64,000 nucleotides of DNA, taken from positions 124,001 to 188,000 of the forward strand of contig NZ_CP015285.1 in assembly GCF_001639105.2 (NCBI RefSeq), read 5' to 3'. Under the pieces are notes generated by a model. That model was given only the letters and a program-made list of their open reading frames with translations. It was not told where the DNA came from and did not search any database. Below are positions 44,468 through 55,486 of the stretch, one piece after another. How positions within the stretch are numbered: position 1 is the first letter of the stretch; each line of letters begins with the position of its first letter. Origin of the DNA: Azospirillum humicireducens (GTDB taxonomy: Bacteria > Pseudomonadota > Alphaproteobacteria > Azospirillales > Azospirillaceae). Both the position numbers and the translations under genes were made by a program.

Positions 44468-45715
44468 TCAATTCTCTCCCAGGGTGTTGTGAGTGGCCGA
44501 TGATGCTGGTGCCGGCCGGGCGCGCGCATTTGCAAGGCGGATCAGACCGGCGGCGGCCAGCTGCAACAGGGCGATCAGGGCGAGGCAGCCGGCCCAGCCG
44601 AAGCGCTGCCAGAGGAGAGCCGGGACCAGCGACCCGAGGCTCCCGCCCAGATAGTAGAAGAACAGGTAGCCGCCGCTGGCCCGCGCGCCGGAGGCGCCGC
44701 CGCACAGGCTCAGCGCATGGGCCAGCACCGCCTGGACGAAGAAGACCGCGGTGCTGAAGACGACAAGGCCGGCGACGACCGGCAGCGCCGACCCGGCCAG
44801 CGTCATCAGCAGGCCGATCCAGGACAGCAGGGCCGCCGCCGCGACGGTCCGGCCATGGCCGATCCGGGAGACGACCCGCCGCGTTCCGTGCAGGAAGACC
44901 AGCGAGGGCAGAAAGACCAGATACAGGCTGCCGAGCATGGCGGTGCTCCAGCCGAAGGGCGGCTCCGCCAGCCGGAAGGCGATGAAGGTGAAGACCGCGA
45001 TCTGCGAGAAGAGCAGGGCGAAGCCGCCGGCATAGACCGCCGGCAGGCTCCAGGCGCCATAGCCGCGGCGGCGGCTCCGCTCATCGCCGGCGGGCTGCCG
45101 GGCCGGTCCGCTCCCCTTGAAGGCCAGGGCCAGCGCCAGCAGCAGGGCGATTCCATGCAGCAGCGCCATCGCCAGAAAGGCCGCCGACCAGCCGAAGGAC
45201 GGGATCAGCGACGCCGGCAGCAGGCGCCCGACAATGCCGCCGCACACCGTGCCCATCACATAGGTCGCCGACATGCCGAGCGCCGTGCGGGTGGACGGCT
45301 GCCGCTCGATGCCGGCGAGAAGGGCGGACAGCACCATCGGCATGGCGGCGCCCTGCATCGCGCGCAGGACGAGCAGCTCCGCGAAACCGCCGGCCACCGC
45401 CAGCCCGGCGTCCAGCAGTCCGAGCAGCGTCAGCCCGACGACCAGGGCGCGGCGCAGGCCCAACTGCTGCACCAGCAGCCCGGCCAGCGGCGAGGCCAGG
45501 GCAAGCCCCAGCGTCGTCGCCGTCAGCAGCGCGGCGCATTGCTGCACCGACAGCCCGTGCAGCCTCTGCAACTCCCCGCCCAGCGACTGGGTGAGATAGA
45601 GGCTGCTGAAGCCGGTCATGGCGCAGACCAGCATCGCGCAATGGTCGCGCCAGGGCGCTGCCGCCGTCGCGGCGGTGGCGCCGGGGCGGTCTGTCTCGTC
45701 GGAAATGGCGGTCAT
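44468..45715 (-). CDS. MFS transporter (YnfM-like drug/metabolite exporter family)
   Basis: 415 residues with about 12 transmembrane segments (for example MLVCAMTGFSSLYLTQSLGG, LVVGLTLLGLLDAGLAVAGGF, AAALLSWIGLLMTLAGSALPVV) and the MFS loop TLGLALASPLAGLLVQQLGLRRALV. It starts 88 bp from the divergent lysR gene and ends where the TauD-like gene starts. Substrate unknown; pairing with lysR suggests control by that regulator. Confidence 0.9.
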   Translation of the reverse strand: MTAISDETDRPGATAATAAAPWRDHCAMLVCAMTGFSSLYLTQSLGGELQRLHGLSVQQCAALLTATTLGLALASPLAGLLVQQLGLRRALVVGLTLLGLLDAGLAVAGGFAELLVLRAMQGAAMPMVLSALLAGIERQPSTRTALGMSATYVMGTVCGGIVGRLLPASLIPSFGWSAAFLAMALLHGIALLLALALAFKGSGPARQPAGDERSRRRGYGAWSLPAVYAGGFALLFSQIAVFTFIAFRLAEPPFGWSTAMLGSLYLVFLPSLVFLHGTRRVVSRIGHGRTVAAAALLSWIGLLMTLAGSALPVVAGLVVFSTAVFFVQAVLAHALSLCGGASGARASGGYLFFYYLGGSLGSLVPALLWQRFGWAGCLALIALLQLAAAGLIRLANARARPAPASSATHNTLGEN

Positions 45716-45803
45716 GCCGGCAAGCTAGACACGCGGCGGCGGCCGTGTGAAATACTGCCTTCGATCGCTGTGATACGAGACTTGGATCAGTGGGGCGGTT
45801 GCG

Positions 45804-46703
45804 ATGGATTTCCGTCAGATTTCCTGCTTCGTCGCCGTCGCCGAGGAGCTGCATTTCGGCCGTGCCGCCGCCCGGCTGAACCTGTCGCAGCCGCCGCTGA
45901 GCCAGCAGATCAAGGGGCTGGAGGACCGGCTGCGCGTCCGGCTGTTCGAGCGCAACCGGCGCAGCGTGCGGCTGACCCCGGCGGGGGAGGCCTTCCTGCC
46001 CTATGCCCATCAGGTGCTGAACGCCGCGGCGGCCGGCGCGGACGCCGCGCGCCGGGTGGCCGGCGGCGAGATCGGCGAGTTGCGCATCGGCTATTCCGCC
46101 TCGGCGCTCTATTCCGACGAGGTGCTGGCGACCATCGCCCGCTATCGCCGCCGCTATCCGGCGGTGGAGATCCGGCTGGTCGAGAACACCACCCGCACCT
46201 GCACCCGCGAGGTCGAGGCCGGACGGGTCGATCTGGCCATCGTGCGCGGCCCCCTGCCGGAGACTGCGGAGGGCTGGCCGGCCGACCGGCGGATCGTGGT
46301 GTCCTGCGAGAGGCTGCTGGTGGCTCTGCCGGCGGACCATGCGCTGGCCGGCCGCGACCGGCTGGCGCTGGCCGAACTGGGCGACGAGCGTTTCGTCATC
46401 ATGGCGCGCCAGCTCGGCACCGCGCTCAACGATCTGCTCGACCGGCTGTTCGCCGCGGCAGGGCTGCGGCCGCGGATCGCGCTGGAGACGGCGGAAATGG
46501 CGTCGCTTCTGGGGCTGGTCGGGGCCGGCGCCGGCATCGCCATCGTGCCGGAGGCGGTTACAGGCCACCGTTCCGGCCACGTCGCCTTCCGTCCGCTGAC
46601 CGACCGGAATGCCGAGGTGGAGCTGTTCCTGCTGTTGCCGCCGTTGCCCTCGCCGACCGCCGTCAGGCTGCGCGCCGAGATGATGGCGGATGGGGCCGGC
46701 TGA
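45804..46703 (+). CDS. LysR-family transcriptional regulator
   Basis: 299 residues. HTH MDFRQISCFVAVAEELHFGRAAARLNLSQPPLSQQIKGLEDRLRVRLFERNRRSVRLT (residues 1-58) and a substrate-binding domain (GELRIGYSASALYSDEVLATIARY, and GLVGAGAGIAIVPEAV). It diverges from the MFS gene; an ATAC-N11-class LysR site may be in the 88-bp gap (ATACTGCCTTCGATCGCTGTGAT region), but no clear T-N11-A box was confirmed. Probable regulator of the exporter. Confidence 0.95.
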   Translation: MDFRQISCFVAVAEELHFGRAAARLNLSQPPLSQQIKGLEDRLRVRLFERNRRSVRLTPAGEAFLPYAHQVLNAAAAGADAARRVAGGEIGELRIGYSASALYSDEVLATIARYRRRYPAVEIRLVENTTRTCTREVEAGRVDLAIVRGPLPETAEGWPADRRIVVSCERLLVALPADHALAGRDRLALAELGDERFVIMARQLGTALNDLLDRLFAAAGLRPRIALETAEMASLLGLVGAGAGIAIVPEAVTGHRSGHVAFRPLTDRNAEVELFLLLPPLPSPTAVRLRAEMMADGAG

Positions 46704-46724
46704 AGGGGCGCGTCATCGCCCCCC

Positions 46725-49298
<2,574 letters not shown>

Positions 49299-49474
49299 GG
49301 GGGGAGTCTGCTGCCGCGAACCGGCGGGAAAGGCAATGGTTTTCGGGAGGCGAGCGGTGCGGCACGCGCCAAAAGGTCGCAGGGGCGGAGCAGGGAGCGC
49401 GGACGCACGACCAATAGCCTCAAAAAATGTATGGTTTTGATGTCGTCGGGCTTTTTCGCACCTCAAAGGGACCT

Positions 49475-49948
49475 ATGACCGATATCCACGACGCAGCCCT
49501 GTTCCTCGCCCACGCCTGCGCGCTGGAGGAGGACGCCGCCAACCGCTTCGCTGATTTGTCGGAGGCGATGAAGACCTATGGCAACCAGGAGGTCGCGGCC
49601 TTCTTCGGCCAGATGGCGAAATTCTCGCGCATGCATCTGGCCGAGGCGCGGGAACGGTCGGGCTTCCGCCAGATCCCCGATCTGGCGCCGGAAGACTTCC
49701 AATGGCCGGACGGCGACAGCCCGGAAGCGGCCTCGATGGAAGGCTCGCACTATCTGATGACGGTGGAATACGCGCTGGAGCTGGCGCTCGACAGCGAGCG
49801 GCGCGGGCAGGCCTTCTACGCCGAGGTGGCGAAGACCACCACCGATTCGGAAGTCCGCATGATGGCCGAGGAGTTCGCCGCCGAAGAGGCCGAGCATGTC
49901 GCCCAGCTGGAGGTGTGGGCCAAGCGCTATCCGGCGCTGCAGGGGTAA
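49475..49948 (+). CDS. rubrerythrin/ferritin-like family protein
   Basis: 157 residues. A four-helix bundle with two E..H/E..E pairs: LEEDAANRFADL (about 17-28), HLAEARERSGF and LDSERRGQAFYAEVAKTTTDSEVRMMAEEFAAEEAEHVAQL. The EEAEH motif is the di-iron ligand pattern. No rubredoxin domain is seen. Probably binds iron or reduces peroxide. Start MTDIHDAAL at 49475; an in-frame Met at 49427 would add 16 residues. Confidence 0.88.
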   Translation: MTDIHDAALFLAHACALEEDAANRFADLSEAMKTYGNQEVAAFFGQMAKFSRMHLAEARERSGFRQIPDLAPEDFQWPDGDSPEAASMEGSHYLMTVEYALELALDSERRGQAFYAEVAKTTTDSEVRMMAEEFAAEEAEHVAQLEVWAKRYPALQG

Positions 49949-49953
49949 GTGGC

Positions 49954-50098
49954 CTCCCCCTCTCCCCCCTGGGGAGAGGGTCGGGGTGAGGGGGATGCAT
50001 GAGGTGAATTCAGTGGGGAGCGGGCAGTGCGCGATGCTTGGAAATCCTCGCGGTGCGTCCCCCTCACCCTAACCCTCTCCCCGGGGGGGAGAGGGGAT
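49954..50098. repeat. second inverted REP-like pair
   Basis: Copy 1 (49954-49994, TCCCCCTCTCCCCCC...GGGGAGAGGGTCGGGGTGAGG) and copy 2 (50059-50098, CCCCTCACCCTAACCCTCTCC...GGGGAGAGGGG) are inverted relative to each other. They lie in the gap between the rubrerythrin-like gene and a small leftward gene. Confidence 0.65.
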
Positions 50099-50117
50099 CT
50101 TGAGACGGGCCAGTCGC

Positions 50118-50330
50118 TTACTTTGACAGGGCGGACCAGTCGATCTCGTACACCTTGTCGGCCGGCTTGAAGGTCTTGAAGGCGGCGATCACGTCGTCGA
50201 CGGTCACATCGCCCGGCACGTTCTGGATTTCATAGACGACCGAGCTGCCGCTGGTCGGGCCGACGTCGGCGTTGCGGTGGGCCTGCGAGACCAGCCCTTC
50301 GCCGGCCTTCTTGATCATGATGGAAGCCAT
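50118..50330 (-). CDS. small conserved-looking protein of unknown function
   Basis: 70 residues from ATG 50330 to TAA 50118. Sequence MASIMIKKAGEGLVSQAHRNADVGPTSGSSVVYEIQNVPGDVTVDDVIAAFKTFKPADKVYEIDWSALSK has regular alternating hydrophobic pattern (VVYEIQNV, VDDVIAAFK) suggesting a small alpha/beta fold. No family recognised. SD is weak (CAACAGGAGACGG about 8 bases upstream is usable). Not obviously coupled to neighbours. Confidence 0.5.
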   Translation of the reverse strand: MASIMIKKAGEGLVSQAHRNADVGPTSGSSVVYEIQNVPGDVTVDDVIAAFKTFKPADKVYEIDWSALSK

Positions 50331-50443
50331 GCATCCGTCTCCTGTTGCGACTCGCCCGACGACAAAACCATAAACAAAAAGTGGTTTAACCGGAAGGCGG
50401 AAAGAGCGGGGCCGGTTGCGGTGCGGCATGAACGGTCGGCGTG

Positions 50444-51403
50444 TCAGGGACGTGCTGCGGCCTGCGTCACCTTGCCGTATCCGGGGGCGCGGCCGGGCAT
50501 GCGGTCGGGCTGGGCGCCGGCGACCGCTCCGGCGATGCCGCCGGTCAGCCAGGCCGAGAAGGCACTTCGGCCATCGGTGCCGGCCTCGCCGTCGGTGCAG
50601 GCGGGAACGGCGTCCATCCCGTCGTGGTCCTGCCCGGCGGCCGATGCGGCGGCGATCGGGCCGGTGGAGTGCGGGGCGGGGCCGCTGTGCACCTCGACCA
50701 GGGCGACGCGGATGCCGGCGGCCCAGGCACGGCCGATGAAGGCGCGCACCCGCCGTACCGTGGCGGAGTTGCCGGTGACGGCGTCGGGCGTGCCGCCGGT
50801 CAGCCAGGCCGACGGGGTGGGACCGCAGCCGCGCCGGTACTGCAGCGCCACCTGATCCTGGACATGGGTCTGTCCGCGGTAGAGGCGCATCAGGCCGTGG
50901 CCGTAGCGCTCCAGCTCGTCCATCGGGCCGCGGCTGGCGGTCAGCAGGCTGCGGTCGATCAGGATCAGCGTCGGCTTCACGGCGATCAGCCGGTCGAGCA
51001 GCGGCTCGAAATCGGCGAACTGGGCCTGCCGATGGACGATGCGCAGGAATTCCAGATTTGGTACGCCGCGTCTGGCGGCAAGCTCCGCCATGCCGCGCTC
51101 GTCCAGGGTGGCGTCGCGGAGCGCGGTGTCGCCCAGTGCGACGACCGACACCGAGTCGGGGTTCCGCGCCGCCCGGTCGGCCAGCGCATGGATGCGGTTC
51201 AGGTTGTACCAGGCGAAGGGCTGGTCGTAGAGCAGGGAGCCGGTCCACAGAACCGCCAGAACAGCCACTCCTGCCAATGCCAGCGGCCCCAGCAGCAGCC
51301 CGATGCCCAGCACCCGCCAACGGCTCCGATCCCGGCGCGGGTCCGGGGCGGCCTGTTCGGAATTGGGGCGTTCGACGGCGGTCTGCGGTTCCGGATCGGG
51401 CAT
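50444..51403 (-). CDS. membrane-anchored periplasmic protein, SGNH-like fold suspected
   Basis: 319 residues. One N-terminal transmembrane helix (about 32-55, LGIGLLLGPLALAGVAVLAVLWTG) anchors a periplasmic domain. VSVVALGDTALRDATLD resembles the first block (GDS...) of SGNH hydrolases, and KPTLILIDRSLLT could be a later block, but the catalytic Ser is a Thr (GDT) and no DxxH was found. The function is therefore unassigned. ATG 51403 chosen; the open frame extends further. Confidence 0.5.
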   Translation of the reverse strand: MPDPEPQTAVERPNSEQAAPDPRRDRSRWRVLGIGLLLGPLALAGVAVLAVLWTGSLLYDQPFAWYNLNRIHALADRAARNPDSVSVVALGDTALRDATLDERGMAELAARRGVPNLEFLRIVHRQAQFADFEPLLDRLIAVKPTLILIDRSLLTASRGPMDELERYGHGLMRLYRGQTHVQDQVALQYRRGCGPTPSAWLTGGTPDAVTGNSATVRRVRAFIGRAWAAGIRVALVEVHSGPAPHSTGPIAAASAAGQDHDGMDAVPACTDGEAGTDGRSAFSAWLTGGIAGAVAGAQPDRMPGRAPGYGKVTQAAARP

Positions 51404-51660
51404 CGGGGGGACTCCTCGGCGGTCATGACCCGGTGTTCGGGGCACAGCGATCCTGCGGCGGGCGTTCGCATCGGATGCCGGAGGCGTCCGGTGAGCGCCC
51501 GGCTTTTCCCACAACGCGCGGGGGAGGAAAATCGTCCTGTGGAAATTGGGGGTATCCCCAAGGGGGCGGACCATCCCTGCGGCAGGGTCGCAGTTTGCCG
51601 AACGCGCCAATCCTGTGTAGGATCCCGGCCCGACAGGACGGCCGCACAGCAGGATTGGCG

Positions 51661-52080
51661 ATGAGCACCGAAATCCGCACCTTCACCATTCCCGACGCCT
51701 CCGCCGAAGAGGCGCAGACGCAGCTCTCCTCCTTCCTGCGGACGGTCGAGGTCCAGCGCATCGAGACCGCCTACGCCGACGGCGCGTGGCGCGTGCTGGT
51801 GCTGTTCACCGATCTCCGCCGCAAGGAGGAATCGCAGCAGATCGAGGCGGCCATCGCCGCCGCCCTGAACGGCTGGCGCGACAAGGCCGCGGTCCAGGCC
51901 GGGGTGACGCGCGACGCCGTGCTGTCGGACGATCTGGTGCAGGAGATCGCCCGCTTCGCCCCGACGACCGAGCATGAGCTGTCGATCATCATGAACGCCC
52001 GCGGCCTGGGCGCCGCGCCCCATGGCGGCGAGATCGTGCAGGTGGTGCGCTCGACGCTGGATTTGCTGATCGACGACTGA
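51661..52080 (+). CDS. HRDC-domain-like small protein
   Basis: 139 residues. Residues 60-135 (QIEAAIAAALNGWRDKAAVQAGVTRDAVLSDDLVQEIARFAPTTEHELSII...GGEIVQVVRSTLDLL) follow the HRDC pattern: L..wRd..A...g.....vlsd..l.eia...P.t..EL..i. The N-terminal half (about 5-50, IRTFTIPDASAEEAQTQLSSFLRTVEVQRIE) does not resemble a helicase. HRDC domains bind nucleic acids in RecQ and RNase D; a freestanding copy is unusual. Start at ATG 51661. Confidence 0.6.
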   Translation: MSTEIRTFTIPDASAEEAQTQLSSFLRTVEVQRIETAYADGAWRVLVLFTDLRRKEESQQIEAAIAAALNGWRDKAAVQAGVTRDAVLSDDLVQEIARFAPTTEHELSIIMNARGLGAAPHGGEIVQVVRSTLDLLIDD

Positions 52081-52210
52081 TCGGCGGGGCAAGCCACCGG
52101 CTGCGTCCTATCCGCTTCGGTCGGGCGGGCCGCACCCAAAGGCTGTGCCTGCCCTGCCGTAAGCGTCAGTTGGCGTCCGCGCCCTGCCGTGCCAGGATCT
52201 CCCCTTCGCG

Positions 52211-52474
52211 ATGCTATCAGCGGGTGGGGCGGTTGTGGCTTCGCAGGACCCTCCGAAGGCTCTTACCGTGGCGCGTTGCGGGATTCCCGACTACCGGCCC
52301 GATTACAGAAAGCCCGATTACCGCAAGATCGCACATGAATTGGCGCAGCTGGGCGCGGAAGCGGCCAATCATGCCCGTGCGACCGGCAACGGCCATTATG
52401 CCCGGTTGGCCCATACCCTGACCAACCGTGCCGGCGAGATCCTGGACGATCTGGACCGCGCCGGGAAGGCGTGA
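52211..52474 (+). CDS. small hypothetical protein with DYR repeats
   Basis: 87 residues. Contains YRPDYRKPDYRKIAHELAQLGAEAANHARATG, a short basic/tyrosine repeat followed by a helical C-terminus (HTLTNRAGEILDDLDRAG). Start at ATG 52211 or GTG 52269. No family recognised. A terminator follows. Confidence 0.45.
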   Translation: MLSAGGAVVASQDPPKALTVARCGIPDYRPDYRKPDYRKIAHELAQLGAEAANHARATGNGHYARLAHTLTNRAGEILDDLDRAGKA

Positions 52475-52497
52475 GGGGCTGAAGGTTCGGGAAATGG

Positions 52498-52525
52498 AAA
52501 CGGCGCCCTGATGGGGCGCCGTTTT
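52498..52525 (+). terminator. terminator after the DYR-repeat gene
   Basis: AAACGGCGCC and GGCGCCGTTTT pair with a CTGATGG-type loop, followed by T-rich sequence. About 24 bp after the stop. Confidence 0.7.
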
Positions 52526-52547
52526 GTGTTCTCAGGGTGAGCGACGA

Positions 52548-52615
52548 TCACCCCACCCTAACCCCTCCCCCGCTCTCGGCCGGCCGAAGGCCGGTCCGAC
52601 CGCAGGGGAGGGAGA
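52548..52615. repeat. REP-like GC palindrome (single copy with insertion)
   Basis: CCACCCTAACCCCTCCCCCGC then a CGGCCGGCCGAAGGCCGGTCCG palindromic core and CAGGGGAGGGAG. It shares the CCCTCCCCCGC and CAGGGGAGGG arms with the REP copies at 2157-2253 but has a longer insertion. It lies between two converging genes. Confidence 0.5.
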
Positions 52616-52631
52616 GTTGGGGCAGCCGGTC

Positions 52632-53882
52632 TCAGACCACCTTGGCGTCGTGCATGGCGGCGATCTGGTCCTTGCTGTAGCCGAGCTGGGCCAGGACCTC
52701 GTCGGTGTGCTCGCCGAGCAGCGGGGAGCCGGTGATCTCGACCGACATGTCGGAGAACTTGATCGGGCTGCCGACGGTCAGGTACTTGCCGCGCTGCTTG
52801 TGGTCGACCTCGACGACGGTGCCGCTGGCGCGCAGCGACGGGTCGTTGGCGATCTCCTTCATCGACAGCACCGGCGCGCACGGGATGTCGTATTTGCGCA
52901 GGATGTCGACGGCCTCGAACTTGGTCTTGTCCTTCAGCCAATCCTCGATGATCGCGAAGATGTCGAAGATCTTGTCCTGACGGGCCAGCGCGGTGTTGTA
53001 GGCCGGATCGTCGATCCACTCCTCGCGGCCCAGCGCCTTGCAGATCGGCGCCCAGGCATGGCCCTGGATGGTGAAGTAGATGTAGGCGTTGGGATCGGTC
53101 TCCCAGCCCTTGCACTTCAGAACCCAGCCCGGCTGGCCGCCGCCGCCGGCATTGCCGCCGCGCGGAACCACGTCGGTGAACTTGCCGTGCGGGTATTGCG
53201 GGTATTCCTCCAGATAGCCGATGCGATCCAGGCGCTGCTGGTCGCGCAGCTTGACGCGGCAGAGGTTCAGCACGCTGTCCTGCATCGACACGGCGACCTT
53301 CTGGCCCTTGCCGGTCTTGGTGCGGGCCATCAGCGCGGTCAGGATGCCGATGGCAAGATGCATGCCGGTGTTGCTGTCGCCGAGAGCGGCGGCGGACACG
53401 GTCGGCGGGCCGTCCCAGAAACCGGTGGTCGAGGCGGCGCCGCCGGCGCACTGGGCGACGTTCTCATAGACCTTCAGGTCCTGGTAATGGTGGCCGTCGC
53501 TGAAGCCCTTGACCGAGGCGACGATCATGCCGGGGTTCAGCTCGCGGATCTTGTCCCAGCTGAAACCCATGCGGTCGAGCGCGCCGGGGCCGAAATTCTC
53601 GACCAGCACGTCGGATTCCTTGATCAGACGGGTCAGGACTTCCTTGCCCTCGGCGGTCTTGGTGTCCAGCGTCAGGGAGCGCTTGTTGCTGTTCAGCATG
53701 GTGAAATAGAGCGCGTCGGCATCCGGGATGTCGCGCAGCTGGCTGCGGGTGACGTCGCCGGCGCCCGGACGTTCGACCTTGATCACGTCGGCGCCGTACC
53801 AGGCCAGAAGCTGGGTGCAGGCGGGGCCGGCCTGCACATGGGTGAAGTCGATGATCTTGATGCCTTCAAGCGGCTTGGTCAT
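52632..53882 (-). CDS. frc: formyl-CoA transferase
   Basis: 416 residues. CoA-transferase family III with Frc-like segments: [27 protein letters not shown], the catalytic Asp in [21 protein letters not shown], and [26 protein letters not shown]. The [31 protein letters not shown] region is typical of oxalate-linked Frc. It moves CoA from formyl-CoA to oxalate. No oxalyl-CoA decarboxylase (oxc) is in the window, so the exact role (oxalate degradation or another CoA transfer) is uncertain. Confidence 0.85.
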   Translation of the reverse strand: MTKPLEGIKIIDFTHVQAGPACTQLLAWYGADVIKVERPGAGDVTRSQLRDIPDADALYFTMLNSNKRSLTLDTKTAEGKEVLTRLIKESDVLVENFGPGALDRMGFSWDKIRELNPGMIVASVKGFSDGHHYQDLKVYENVAQCAGGAASTTGFWDGPPTVSAAALGDSNTGMHLAIGILTALMARTKTGKGQKVAVSMQDSVLNLCRVKLRDQQRLDRIGYLEEYPQYPHGKFTDVVPRGGNAGGGGQPGWVLKCKGWETDPNAYIYFTIQGHAWAPICKALGREEWIDDPAYNTALARQDKIFDIFAIIEDWLKDKTKFEAVDILRKYDIPCAPVLSMKEIANDPSLRASGTVVEVDHKQRGKYLTVGSPIKFSDMSVEITGSPLLGEHTDEVLAQLGYSKDQIAAMHDAKVV

Positions 53883-53980
53883 GACTGCAACACTCCCTTT
53901 ATTCGCGTTGTTTCAGTTTGTCCCTTGGACGTGCTCTTGGATTTGCCTGCATGCCGGGCGCGTGACGCGCACCGGCAGAC

Positions 53981-54436
53981 TCAGCCGGCGGCCGTTGCCG
54001 CCTCGAGTTCGGCAAGGCGGCGCTTCAGCTTCCGCTCCTCGGTCCAGCGGGCGGTTTCATCCCGCACCACGGCGGCGATTCCGGTCACCGCACCGTCGGT
54101 CCCGCGCAACAGCGCGACGGTGAAGGCAATCGACAGGCTGTGCCCGTCCTTGTGGATGGCCGGGACCCGCAGCAGGTCATGGCCGTAGCGGGTCTCGCCG
54201 GTGGCCATGGTCTTTTCATAGCCATCCCAATGACGCTGGCGCTGGCGTTCCGGAATGATGATGTCGAGCGACCTGCCCATCGCCTCGTCGGCGGTGAAGC
54301 CGAACATCCGCTCCGCCGCCGCGTTCCACAGGGTGATGGCACCCGCCGGGTCGGACACGATGACGGCGTCGCCGATCACCGCCACCAGCTGTTCGCAATC
54401 GACGACCGCGGGCGAGCCCGCTGTTGCCTGTTCCAT
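53981..54436 (-). CDS. PAS-domain protein
   Basis: 151 residues from ATG 54436, preceded by CAAGGAGATCGAC (good SD). A single PAS domain: QLVAVIGDAVIVSDPAGAITLWNAAAERMFGFTADEAMGRSLDIIIPERQRQRHWDGY, then HDLLRVPAIHKDGHSLSIAFTVALLRGTDGAVTGIAAVVRDETARW. A short coiled tail (RKLKRRLAELEAATAAG) ends it. No output domain. Possible leftward promoter TTGCAA-N16-TATACC at 54560-54533. Located between frc and the C58 gene. Confidence 0.85.
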   Translation of the reverse strand: MEQATAGSPAVVDCEQLVAVIGDAVIVSDPAGAITLWNAAAERMFGFTADEAMGRSLDIIIPERQRQRHWDGYEKTMATGETRYGHDLLRVPAIHKDGHSLSIAFTVALLRGTDGAVTGIAAVVRDETARWTEERKLKRRLAELEAATAAG

Positions 54437-54757
54437 GTCGATCTCCTTGGCGCTCGCCCCCTCTTGGATTGGGCGCCGGGGGAGCCGGTGCGTCATGGCC
54501 CGAAAGCCGTGCCGCACTGACATTATCGATACGGTATACCAGATGCCACCGCTCTTGCAAGCGGATTTGAGCGCGCCGCAAACTGTCCTTGTGGCGAACA
54601 GATGGGCGGCGTTCGACGGGCGACGCCTTGCTCCGCGACGGCAGGTTCCGTCAGATTCCAAGCAGGATCGTTAGGCCGCGGCCGATTATCGGGGCTAGCA
54701 TCGATGCCGACGATGCGGCCCGCGGCTCGCTCCGCCGGGCAATGCCAAGACCAGGGA
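54437..54757. other. divergent intergenic region before the C58 gene
   Basis: 321 bp between the leftward PAS gene and the rightward C58 protease gene. It has two adjacent palindromes TATCGATA (54524-54531) and GGTATACC (54533-54540), and a likely leftward promoter overlapping them. No coding frame for the C58 side before 54758 is convincing, although the frame stays open to 54602. Confidence 0.45.
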
Positions 54758-55435
54758 ATGAGCATGGCCGATTTCGACAGCTATTGCGTGGCACCGTTCA
54801 AGCAACGCTCACCGGTCGAGCGGCTGTTTCCCGACGATCATGAAGCGATGAAGGGCATCTGCTTCGGCCTGTGCATCGAATGGATCAAGCGCCACCGCAC
54901 CAGCAAGGGCGAGGCGCCGCAGAAGCGCATCGCCTACATCGACCAGGACAGCACGATTCTGCACGCCAGCATCAAGCAGCGTCTCTACAGCACGGAGCTG
55001 AAATTCGATCTGGACCTGTCATCGGAGCAGCTGGGCGCGCGCAACCAGGCGATGGGGCAGGCCGGACTCGCCGTTGGGCAGACGCGGACGCAATGGATGA
55101 GCGCGACCGATCCGGACAGCGTCAAGGATGTCACGAAGGCGATCGCCACCGCGACCGCCAGCCCGCATACCTATCACCTTGTCACCTTGAACTTCACGCA
55201 GCGCGGGGCGGCGCACGCCACCTGCTGCTACAAATCCGGCGGCAAGGCCTTCGGGCTGGGATCGCACCTGTACTTCTTCGACCCCAACTATGGCGAATTC
55301 AAAGCGTCGAGCGGCAGTGCCGCCAGCCTGATCGCCGGTTTGGTCGACCGCTACCGGCATTATGAATCGCGGAGCGGTGCGACCATCGATTACCGGGTCA
55401 AGGAATTCGTGGTCCAAAGCGTTTCCTTCGCCTGA
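54758..55435 (+). CDS. YopT-type cysteine protease (peptidase C58 family)
   Basis: 225 residues. The C58 triad is visible: Cys35 in GICFGLCIEW, His153 in GAAHATCCY, and Asp175 in LYFFDPNYGEF, with the expected order and spacing for YopT/AvrPphB-like papain-fold proteases. Around the catalytic Cys, G.C.GL...W is the family signature. No N-terminal Sec signal is seen. Such proteases are usually effectors delivered into other cells by type III or VI systems, but no such system is in the window. Start at 54758 or 54764 (MADF). It converges with the lipase gene 51 bp away. Confidence 0.78.
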   Translation: MSMADFDSYCVAPFKQRSPVERLFPDDHEAMKGICFGLCIEWIKRHRTSKGEAPQKRIAYIDQDSTILHASIKQRLYSTELKFDLDLSSEQLGARNQAMGQAGLAVGQTRTQWMSATDPDSVKDVTKAIATATASPHTYHLVTLNFTQRGAAHATCCYKSGGKAFGLGSHLYFFDPNYGEFKASSGSAASLIAGLVDRYRHYESRSGATIDYRVKEFVVQSVSFA

Positions 55436-55486
55436 CCGGCCACGCGGCTGGCTCCGACCCAAACGGCCCCGATCCGTTTTCCGGTC

